Origin: Desulfonatronospira sp.
GTDB lineage: Bacteria; Desulfobacterota; Desulfovibrionia; Desulfovibrionales; Desulfonatronovibrionaceae
Reading direction: 5' to 3'
DNA: 5,534 nucleotides
NCBI GenBank assembly: GCA_003563255.1
Contig: PWSL01000095.1
Location: forward strand, 1-5,534
In this document: positions 1 to 5,534 of the stretch, piece by piece
Layout: each line of letters starts with the position of its first letter
How positions within the stretch are numbered: position 1 is the first letter of the stretch
Notes under the pieces: generated by a model
The model's database searches: none
What the model was told of the DNA's origin: nothing
Seen by the model: the letters and a program-made list of their open reading frames with translations, nothing else
Translations under genes and position numbers: made by a program

Positions 1-102
1 ACTTATGCGCCGCCAAAAGTCAATGATGGATTCAAGCGGCCAAGCGGTGGGATCACTGCCATGCACTCCGCTACACATTTCGCGCTTGACCTGAAGTGTG
101 CA
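1..102. mobile_element. Foreign sequence abutting the Mod remnant, possibly the end of an IS21-like element (partial)
   Basis: These bases do not continue the methyltransferase in any of the three minus-strand frames, so a junction lies close to 102/103. Read on the minus strand, the foreign side begins TGCACACTTCAGG, so it starts with the 5'-TG that IS21-family elements carry at their ends (5'-TG...CA-3'). It continues with an AAATGTGTAGCG stretch that I associate with terminal repeats of that family. A short direct repeat, CAAGCGG, occurs at 33-39 and 41-47. No transposase reading frame can be assigned because the window ends here. What is seen is the loss of Mod homology; the element assignment is inference from memory of end sequences. 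It could instead be a deletion or recombination scar. Confidence 0.3.
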
Positions 103-523
103 AGAGGCTGTTCATGACCAGCAGGCTGTCCCCGGCGATCATGCGGTTGGACCAGTTATGCCTGTGCTTGTAGAACTGGATGGCCTCCCGCATGGGCGGG
201 TTTTCTTCCTCCAGATCAAAAAAGGTCAGCCGGCGCTCTTTAGGCCCGTTTCGCTTGCGCACAGCCTCGATGATGGTTCTGGGATCAATGCGCTCGTGTA
301 CATGCAGGGAAACCGTGGGTACTTCAAAGGAAGTGTGCTCGGCCTTCCCGGCCCAGACCAGCTGCGGGTCCAGATGGGGATCATACTCGTAGGCCTTCTT
401 GCCGCTGTCCTGGTCAGTATCCGGAGTCACCAGCCCGACAGGCGGATTATTCACCCGCTCCTTGTCCTCATGCCGGTAGGATTCAATCTCCTTCTTCCCC
501 CCGCCCTTCTTGCTTGGAGTCAT
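71..523 (-). pseudogene. Truncated Type III-like DNA adenine methyltransferase (Mod), N-terminal fragment
   Basis: The intact family transfers a methyl group from S-adenosylmethionine to adenine in DNA and serves as the modification and recognition subunit of Type III-like restriction systems. The open frame is 150 codons. It has the family's characteristic N-terminus: NNPPVGLVTP (residues 25-34), YDPHLDPQLVWAGKAEHTSF (about 47-66), LHVHERIDPRTIIEAVRKRN (about 73-92), ENPPMREAIQFYKHRHNWSN (107-126) and RMIAGDSLLVMNSLL (127-141). In full-length relatives of roughly 500 residues or more, a DPPY catalytic motif follows shortly after this point. Here the last nine codons (HTSGQARNV) are unrelated and end at a TAG, so the catalytic motif and the rest of the protein are missing. 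The ATG at 523 is supported by an AAAGG ribosome-binding site 8 bases upstream. The fragment cannot methylate DNA by itself. No restriction partner (Res) is visible. The cut coincides with foreign sequence at about 102, so insertion is the likely cause. Base composition is GC-richer than in the genes to its right. Confidence 0.85.
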
Positions 524-531
524 GGAATGTG

Positions 532-536
532 CCTTT
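532..536 (-). promoter_or_regulatory. Ribosome-binding site of the Mod remnant
   Basis: On the minus strand AAAGG stands 8 bases before the ATG at 523. This supports that start and shows the 5' end of the gene is intact even though its 3' end is lost. Confidence 0.55.
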
Positions 537-577
537 GTTTTGGTTTGGTGGTGTTGTGTATCACGATGAAGTTCTCT

Positions 578-676
578 TTATTGGGCTGTATAACGCTGCG
601 CTTCAGCCGCGCATCTTTTTGCGATACGCTGTAAAGATTGATAGCATTCCACGATTCTTTTTGGCCCTTTCATCAT
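578..676 (-). CDS. Possible 32-aa small ORF between the NTPase gene and the Mod remnant
   Basis: This minus-strand ORF begins with two adjacent ATG codons and would encode MMKGPKRIVECYQSLQRIAK followed by RCAAEAQRYTAQ. The peptide is basic and probably helical, and I recognise no family. A GGAG (plus-strand 687-690) lies 10 bases before the first ATG, a plausible ribosome-binding site. The ORF starts 38 bases after the NTPase stop codon and ends 54 bases before the Mod start, in the same orientation as both. A second ORF of 29 codons (692-603), with a poor upstream signal, overlaps it in another frame. ORFs this short arise often by chance, so this is a candidate only. It may equally be the 5' remnant of a lost gene or plain spacer. 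Confidence 0.2.
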   Translation of the reverse strand: MMKGPKRIVECYQSLQRIAKRCAAEAQRYTAQ

Positions 677-714
677 AATTTAGGGTCTCCATAAAACCAT
701 TGTTTGCTTGGATG

Positions 715-3700
715 CTAGGTCATTCGACATTCTGCCTGAATAAGCAGCATCTTTACAGCAGCCAGCTCCTTCGTTTTTTCGTTTTCATCTCCGCTCAGAG
801 CGCGATAAGTATTTATACATAAAGGCCTATCAACAGTTTTTCCGGCTTTAATGGCCTCAAATTCGTTCACGACTTGGTTCCAAGTTTCGTCAAGATACGC
901 CAAAGCCAATTCAAGTTCGTCCAATTTAGATTTTTCTGCCATAACAACTAGAAGCTCTCGATTACGTTTAAATGCATTTATAGACTTGGAGAGGACATCA
1001 TCTTCTTCAGGATGCAACCTCTCTATATCACGACAATTTACAATCGCTGAAATCTCGTTGCAAGCCTTTATAGCCTGTTCAAAAGACTCAGATGTTTCAG
1101 GCCACAAGAAAGGTAGATCAATAATGGGTTGCCATTTCTCTGCAAACTTCAGATCGGGCAACGGCATTCGGGATGAGGGAAGCAAGGCCAGTCCAGGAAT
1201 GACCTGACCGTTTATAACTGGAACAACGATAAAATGCCACTCCTGGCCAATTTGCTCTCGTCCGACTGAAAGAGATTTTTCGAGACAACTGGCGTCTTTT
1301 TCAAAGTTTTTAATCTCCACCAAAACAGCGATTTCCATAGGGGGCCAGTAAATGCTATCAGCTTCCTCAACGGGTCGTGTCTGGCATCTTATGGTCCAAC
1401 CCTGCTCAGAGAGCGTGATTTCCATACGGCGCAATTTTTCTTGAAAGCGTTTTTCAGCTACAGCTCTACAATGGCGGGCTGCAGATCGAATTGCTTTTCC
1501 AATTCCCCCTTTCTTTGCAGTCTTCACGACCCGAGCGATTTTTGTTGGGGTGGCATCGTGTGCCATTTCGTGCAAAATACAGGAGACATCGGTCAGGCGA
1601 TTGGCGAGAGACATCAATTCAGAGGAAGGTGGAGAGGATGTTGTGCGCCAAATTGGTGACCTACTATGTTCCTGCGCCTGTGCAGCCAGATTGCCAGCAA
1701 AAGTGGCAGCAGCTTTGGCTCTAGATTCGGCAGGAATTTTTTCCATCCTCGGAGCGAGATTGCCCAGCACATCTGTCAGGAATGCTCCTAAATTATCGTC
1801 GGTCCCCGCACCGGCAGCGGGAAGTACCATTGATGAGGCCGGTGTTTCCGGTATAGCGTAAGCCAAGGAATTAACCTTGTTGATGATTTCGTTGCTCTCA
1901 TCAACCAGCAGTTTGCCTGTATTGGCAATTTTGGCTCCCCTTATCCATTTCTCAGAATAGGAACGGAAAAGTTTTTCCGTACGGCGAACGAGATCTGCCA
2001 TCTGCCGCGTGTAATTGGTCAGACTGTCTGTTGCTGCCCTGGCAAGTAAAATTTGGCGAAATGCGACATTCCACGCTACCCTCGATTTCGCAGGAAGGTT
2101 GCTTCTTGGTATATTTTTTGACCATGGCATAAAATCACCAACCTTTATTGGCTGTCCTGACGGATCCACCACGTCAGACGCTGCTGCCTCGGACGCCGGG
2201 GACAAGGCGATAAGGGTTTCGCAAATATTGCACACTGTTTCATGGGGATCGGGCTGATAATCCTCAGCAACCAGACACCAATTAGCGCGCACGGTTCGGC
2301 CGTGACTCCCGTCGGCCTCTACGATTGGCGTCGACAGCCATGGCGTTTGCGAATGAAACCAAGATAACAGGATCTGCTCATCTCCAAAAGCAGCAGCAAG
2401 ACTTTGAGCAACATCCGGGCCGATCAGGTAGGCTGTTGATAAAAGAGTAGCAATATCGTGAATGTTATGCTCATTATTTTCTGCAATATTTGGTACAAGT
2501 GTCATCCCGATGGGATCTCCCCCGGCAATAGGAACCAAACAAGACAGCAATTTGTTGGCTTGCCTAAGGTTTGTGCAGGCTGGTACCTGGCACTCTTTGG
2601 GAAGCATTTCCAGGCAGGCAGCTCGAAGATCGTTTTTCGGGAGTGCACGAAATTCTAAAATGGATTTTCGGAGGTTTTGCCATTGTTCAAATTGAGAGAG
2701 GTTAGGAATTTCAATTCTGGTATCACCAAACATCGAAGCTAGTGACCATTGGGCTCGTTGCACCTCATGCTGTTTCAAAATCGATATGAATAACGCGACA
2801 TGCTTTTCTATGGTACCCAGACCAAGCCCCGTCAGTATCGCCGCCCAGAAATCTATATCACCACCACTATCTGCAAGTGTTTCGGCCAGCTTACTGAGTG
2901 TATTGCCTTCGTTTTCGTTCTTTGTTTCGGCAAGCAAAGATTGAACGATGCGGGGCAATGTCTCCGTTGTTGAGGCGGAGATACCATTCCAAAATGATTC
3001 AACGCGGCAATAGACCACATCATCATGAGATGCGTCGCTAAGTGCCTTGGACCTCAGTGCATGAAGACCGCCAAGCACACCCGGGCGGCTCTCGCGAACA
3101 AGATGCTCGTCAATGAGTCTTTTCATGGCCTGACTTGCCCGTTCTGGCGATAATCTCAACAAAACGAAAAGCTTTTTCGCATCGATTTCTCCGCCAACTG
3201 AGCACAGTACGGAGGTGCTTCTTATAATAGCAAGTTCGGCATGCCGCTCCTCTTTTTCCCTTTGGCGCACTTGTTCACTGATCAAGTTAGCAAGACGATT
3301 TTTCTGTGTGAGAATATGAACATATTCGAGCATCAGACCATCAGATTGTTCGAACGGTTCACGCCAGTGTAACCAAGTCGTCTGTTTTTGGTTGGTCAAC
3401 TGCTCCCAAATATTTTGCGCGAGCTTTTCATCAAGGGTGACCTCAAAAAAAGCAGTATCCGACTGATTGGAGATAAGATTTACATCTTCTTTGCGTATTG
3501 ACCCCAGAAGATATGTGTCCGGCAGACCACGGAGGTCATGCACCAATATGTCCCATAAATCGCTGTTATTGGCTCCGATCTCGTCAAAGACCAAACTTAT
3601 TGGAGAGGTTTTTTTGGGGCGGCGTGCCCGAATGAATCGCACTATAGCATCCGCATCCTGCGCTGTCGCTTTTCCAGTTATTTGAAACCATCTAAACTCA

Positions 3701-4563
3701 GAGGCCAGTAAGTTTGCTACCAACCACAAAAGGGCTGACTTTCCCGCACCAGAAGGGCCTTCGACAAGCAAATACCGTTGTTTTTTAAGAGAGCTAATGA
3801 TGCTGTCCGTTGCGGTAGGGCGACTCAAAACAAGTCCAGCCGTGACGTGGCCGGGTTTGGCTTTTACTCCTTGATAAAATCCGGGTTCATAGATCGGCGT
3901 TACGAAGTCGACAGGCTCTAACGCCCTTGACACAAAGGCCAAATCAATCGCTGAAGGGTCTTCGGCTTCAAGGCGTTCAAAAATCCGGCGCTCTATATCT
4001 GTTGTTGATATCCTCTTCCTCTTCTTGAATGAACGTGATGCGTTATCCGCCGATATTGTGGCGACAAGCTTGTACAAGTCACTCGCCAAACCTTCCGCAA
4101 TAATCTCCGCTATATCGAGCTGCTTTGAAAGCAAAGCAATGATTTTCTCTTCCGGTGCACCACACACGATCACTTTCTCTGTTTCGCTCTCGAAAAGCTG
4201 ATCCAATTCTTGTTCGGCAATCCCAGAACCGGAACACGGCTGCTCCAAACCCAATGCCAGCTGTTTCTTTTTCTTACTTTGTACGAGCGCAGCTTTCCTG
4301 GTAACTTCACCAAGAACTGCTTTGACTTCAGATTCGCTGAATGTGCCGCTTTCACGTGATTTGATTTGAATCCAAACCTCGAGCTCTGGAAGCTCAATAA
4401 CGCAATCCTCCAGACCTTCTGGCACTATTAAGCCAGCAGGTGCTAAACCAGCCCATTGGCGGATCAGTATCAATGTTGAGAAAAGATGTTGATAATGAAA
4501 GCCCCGTCCGGCCCATGCACCGGCTCGCGTTTTCTCCCATCTATTTTTTCCCTTATTCTTCAT
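715..4563 (-). CDS. Large nuclease-NTPase defence protein: Cap4/DUF4297-like nuclease, STAND-like P-loop NTPase, helical C-terminal sensor region (Avs-like)
   Basis: A 1282-aa cytosolic protein. Residues 16-70 carry the signature of the Cap4/DUF4297 branch of PD-(D/E)XK nucleases: GRGFHYQ (19-25), then PEGLEDC (48-54) with E52-D53, then a strand ending QIK (66-68), which supply the probable metal-binding acid and the catalytic lysine. The NTPase core has a Walker A, GPSGAGKS (269-276), and a Walker B, SLVFDEIG (323-330) with D327-E328. An LGSIRKED segment (353-360) may be a sensor. Residues about 445-510 resemble the winged helix that follows the NTPase in STAND proteins and end in GGLHALRSKAL (498-508). 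The remaining ~770 residues are mostly helical, with an alpha/beta patch at about 1050-1135; I cannot assign repeats. By analogy with Avs proteins, binding of a phage product would drive oligomerisation and release DNA cleavage; this is inference. All visible active-site motifs are intact. The start at 4563 is the first ATG after an in-frame TAG but has a weak ribosome-binding signal. The gene lies 103 bases downstream of the TIR gene on the same strand. It is shorter than the Avs proteins I know of, so it may be another nuclease-NTPase family. Confidence 0.8.
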   Translation of the reverse strand: MKNKGKNRWEKTRAGAWAGRGFHYQHLFSTLILIRQWAGLAPAGLIVPEGLEDCVIELPELEVWIQIKSRESGTFSESEVKAVLGEVTRKAALVQSKKKKQLALGLEQPCSGSGIAEQELDQLFESETEKVIVCGAPEEKIIALLSKQLDIAEIIAEGLASDLYKLVATISADNASRSFKKRKRISTTDIERRIFERLEAEDPSAIDLAFVSRALEPVDFVTPIYEPGFYQGVKAKPGHVTAGLVLSRPTATDSIISSLKKQRYLLVEGPSGAGKSALLWLVANLLASEFRWFQITGKATAQDADAIVRFIRARRPKKTSPISLVFDEIGANNSDLWDILVHDLRGLPDTYLLGSIRKEDVNLISNQSDTAFFEVTLDEKLAQNIWEQLTNQKQTTWLHWREPFEQSDGLMLEYVHILTQKNRLANLISEQVRQREKEERHAELAIIRSTSVLCSVGGEIDAKKLFVLLRLSPERASQAMKRLIDEHLVRESRPGVLGGLHALRSKALSDASHDDVVYCRVESFWNGISASTTETLPRIVQSLLAETKNENEGNTLSKLAETLADSGGDIDFWAAILTGLGLGTIEKHVALFISILKQHEVQRAQWSLASMFGDTRIEIPNLSQFEQWQNLRKSILEFRALPKNDLRAACLEMLPKECQVPACTNLRQANKLLSCLVPIAGGDPIGMTLVPNIAENNEHNIHDIATLLSTAYLIGPDVAQSLAAAFGDEQILLSWFHSQTPWLSTPIVEADGSHGRTVRANWCLVAEDYQPDPHETVCNICETLIALSPASEAAASDVVDPSGQPIKVGDFMPWSKNIPRSNLPAKSRVAWNVAFRQILLARAATDSLTNYTRQMADLVRRTEKLFRSYSEKWIRGAKIANTGKLLVDESNEIINKVNSLAYAIPETPASSMVLPAAGAGTDDNLGAFLTDVLGNLAPRMEKIPAESRAKAAATFAGNLAAQAQEHSRSPIWRTTSSPPSSELMSLANRLTDVSCILHEMAHDATPTKIARVVKTAKKGGIGKAIRSAARHCRAVAEKRFQEKLRRMEITLSEQGWTIRCQTRPVEEADSIYWPPMEIAVLVEIKNFEKDASCLEKSLSVGREQIGQEWHFIVVPVINGQVIPGLALLPSSRMPLPDLKFAEKWQPIIDLPFLWPETSESFEQAIKACNEISAIVNCRDIERLHPEEDDVLSKSINAFKRNRELLVVMAEKSKLDELELALAYLDETWNQVVNEFEAIKAGKTVDRPLCINTYRALSGDENEKTKELAAVKMLLIQAECRMT

Positions 4564-4576
4564 TATGGTAGCCGAA

Positions 4577-4582
4577 TCCTAA
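4577..4582 (-). promoter_or_regulatory. Weak, distant Shine-Dalgarno candidate of the nuclease-NTPase gene
   Basis: The only purine-rich candidate before the ATG at 4563 is TTAGGA, 13 bases upstream, which is farther than ideal. An in-frame TAG lies between it and the hairpin, ruling out a longer N-terminus. There is no other in-frame ATG within the first ~150 residues, so this start is kept. The poor spacing suggests low translation, which would be sensible for a toxic nuclease. Confidence 0.3.
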
Positions 4583-4600
4583 GATGAAAGAACGTGCTTG

Positions 4601-4633
4601 TCAGGGGCGGCGCGCTTTTTTACCGCCCCCTGA
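4601..4633. repeat. GC-rich inverted repeat (hairpin) in the spacer between the TIR and nuclease-NTPase genes
   Basis: The left arm TCAGGGGCGG (4601-4610) pairs with CCGCCCCCTGA (4623-4633), giving a 10-bp stem with one bulged C and a 12-base loop that contains six T residues (plus strand). CTTG (4597-4600) and CAAG (4639-4642) could add a lower stem across a 5-base bulge. It lies 33 bases after the TIR stop codon and 37 bases before the NTPase start. Neither side of the stem is followed by a T-run, so it is not a classical intrinsic terminator. It could lower expression of the downstream gene, stabilise the 3' end of the TIR transcript, or be a dispersed palindromic repeat. Confidence 0.6.
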
Positions 4634-4666
4634 AGCAGCAAGGTTAGGAATTTTGATATTTAAGGT

Positions 4667-5473
4667 TCAATATATCGAACCAAAATCATCGCTTGTTATG
4701 TCATATTCAAACGTAGCAAGCAAATGTCCCGATGAAACAGGCTTGAAATTCTTCCTTTTCGCAACTTGATATATATATTTTTTTGTACTACCCGAAGGTA
4801 AAGATAATAATTTATCAACTTCATTAAATTTTACTGTAACATCCTCTGGGACCAATTCTTTTGATTTGGGCCACCAACTATCTAAAAGAGCCAAAATATC
4901 TCCTTCTGTTAACTCTGAAGGGTCATATTCAGTGCTCATAATACTAAGCTCTCTTTTCATTTCAAAGTTTCCGATGCTTAGCCAATCACTTCCGCTCGTT
5001 GAAACTTCACAGCCGGATGTTTTTAGTCTTTCCGCAATATCATTTCTTGCATTTGCGGAATTTGAAAGTCGGACAACGTGCCGACCAGCGACATCACTAA
5101 ATGGTTTTATTTCCCCAACCTCTATTAGAATTGTCCTATAGGGATTTACTCCGAAGGCCATTCCCGCCTCAAACAGTACATTTGGCCGAGCTTGAAGAGA
5201 TGTTTCTTTTTCATTTTGGTTTTCCTTATTTTTCCAGAGTTCAGGGGATAAACGAACTTCGTCATCAGGAGATAAAAGGACAACAACAGCCTGTGCACTT
5301 TTAAATGCACTTTCTATAGCTTCACCAATGTATGGACTTGCTTTGCCTGTAAGTTTTAAGGCCTCGGCCCATTCAATTGGCTGTAAACCAAGCGCCCTGA
5401 GGAAAGAAAAAAAATGGTCTCTAAGGCTACTATCTCTTCCATGTACAACAAAAACCTTTTTGGGATCCGGCAT
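4667..5473 (-). CDS. TIR-like domain protein of the CAP12/Pycsar-effector type (COG4271-like), putative defence effector
   Basis: A 268-aa soluble protein with no signal peptide or membrane segment. Residues 6-165 form the TIR-like domain once named 'predicted nucleotide-binding protein'. The markers are KVFVVHGRD at the first strand (6-14), LGLQPIEW (28-35), TGKASPYIGEAIESAF (42-57), AQAVVVLLSPDDEVRL (60-75), RPNVLFEAGMAFG (96-108) and PFSDVAGRHVVRLSNS (124-139). In TIR enzymes that consume NAD+, the glutamate of the NxxFExG-like motif is catalytic; here it is E102, with the motif intact. Relatives act as nucleotide-depleting effectors in cyclic-nucleotide anti-phage systems or stand alone. 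Residues 185-268 look like a small winged-helix-type domain with a conserved-looking LPSGSTKKYI (225-234); there is no STING or cyclic-nucleotide-binding domain that I can see. The ATG at 5473 has a strong AAGAGGT site. The gene leads a co-oriented pair with the nuclease-NTPase and is AT-richer than the genes to its left. The family call is firm; NADase activity is inferred. Confidence 0.88.
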   Translation of the reverse strand: MPDPKKVFVVHGRDSSLRDHFFSFLRALGLQPIEWAEALKLTGKASPYIGEAIESAFKSAQAVVVLLSPDDEVRLSPELWKNKENQNEKETSLQARPNVLFEAGMAFGVNPYRTILIEVGEIKPFSDVAGRHVVRLSNSANARNDIAERLKTSGCEVSTSGSDWLSIGNFEMKRELSIMSTEYDPSELTEGDILALLDSWWPKSKELVPEDVTVKFNEVDKLLSLPSGSTKKYIYQVAKRKNFKPVSSGHLLATFEYDITSDDFGSIY

Positions 5474-5480
5474 CTGAGAG

Positions 5481-5487
5481 ACCTCTT
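5481..5487 (-). promoter_or_regulatory. Strong ribosome-binding site of the TIR-like gene
   Basis: On the minus strand AAGAGGT is followed by 7 bases and then the ATG at 5473. This near-consensus Shine-Dalgarno fixes the start and contrasts with the weak signal of the downstream nuclease-NTPase gene. Confidence 0.75.
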
Positions 5488-5534
5488 GATCGTTTGTATT
5501 AAAATGAACTGAGTTTGAATTTTCATAAAAATCT

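Noticed and set aside
98..634. 178-codon open frame on the plus strand opposite the Mod remnant
   Set aside because: It is antisense to a clearly recognisable methyltransferase frame, resembles no family and has no convincing ribosome-binding site.
851..3685. Several plus-strand open frames of 66-118 codons opposite the nuclease-NTPase gene
   Set aside because: All lie antisense within one long coding frame with intact motifs, and their translations are low-complexity or family-less, so they are shadows.
4170..4397. 75-codon minus-strand frame within the nuclease-NTPase gene
   Set aside because: It overlaps the nuclease domain in a shifted frame, and the main frame carries the conserved Cap4-like motifs.
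4601..4633. Intrinsic terminator for the TIR gene
   Set aside because: The stem is strong, but neither strand has a run of T after it; the T-run lies in the loop.
5491..5534. Promoter for the TIR gene in the AT-rich right edge
   Set aside because: TAATAC (minus strand, 5501-5496) could be a -10 box, but the nearest -35-like hexamers (TTCAAA and TTTATG) sit at spacings of 12 and 22 bases, so I cannot support a call. The promoter may lie beyond the window.
1..5534. CRISPR array, tRNA or rRNA
   Set aside because: No regularly spaced repeats and no recognisable RNA-gene sequence were seen on either strand; nearly all of the window is protein-coding.

Overview
The window is a bacterial accessory (defence-island-like) segment. 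All three recognisable genes lie on the minus strand, so transcription runs from the right edge to the left. No housekeeping gene, rRNA or tRNA is present, and the host cannot be named from the sequence. The gene families and Shine-Dalgarno signals suit a Gram-negative bacterium, but this is only an impression. Base composition is patchy. One 60-base row inside the right-hand gene (4801-4860) has 16 G+C, while a row inside the left-hand gene (361-420) has 35 G+C. This fits a mosaic of separately acquired genes.

Layout from right to left. (1) 5473-4667 encodes a 268-aa protein with an N-terminal TIR-like domain of the CAP12/Pycsar-effector type (the COG4271 'predicted nucleotide-binding protein containing TIR-like domain' family) and a short C-terminal, probably winged-helix, region. 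(2) A 103-base spacer carries a strong GC-rich hairpin at 4601-4633 with no U-tract. (3) 4563-715 encodes a 1282-aa protein. It has an N-terminal Cap4/DUF4297-like PD-(D/E)XK nuclease domain, a central P-loop NTPase with a STAND-like winged helix, and a long mostly helical C-terminal half. This is the organisation of Avs-type and related anti-phage NTPases. (4) A 191-base spacer (714-524) holds at most one or two tiny ORFs. (5) 523-71 is the first 141 codons of a Type III-like adenine methyltransferase (Mod). The gene is cut off just before its catalytic DPPY motif. (6) Bases 1-102 are unrelated to Mod and look like the end of an inserted element, perhaps IS21-like.

Inferred working model: the TIR protein and the nuclease-NTPase form a co-oriented pair of nucleic-acid/nucleotide-targeting effectors. 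The NTPase would sense a phage product and release the nuclease, and the TIR protein would deplete or bind a nucleotide such as NAD+. No cyclase gene is visible to supply a second messenger, so either the two genes form a self-contained system or they are independent neighbours. The Mod remnant shows that the island once held a restriction-modification system and has been rearranged.
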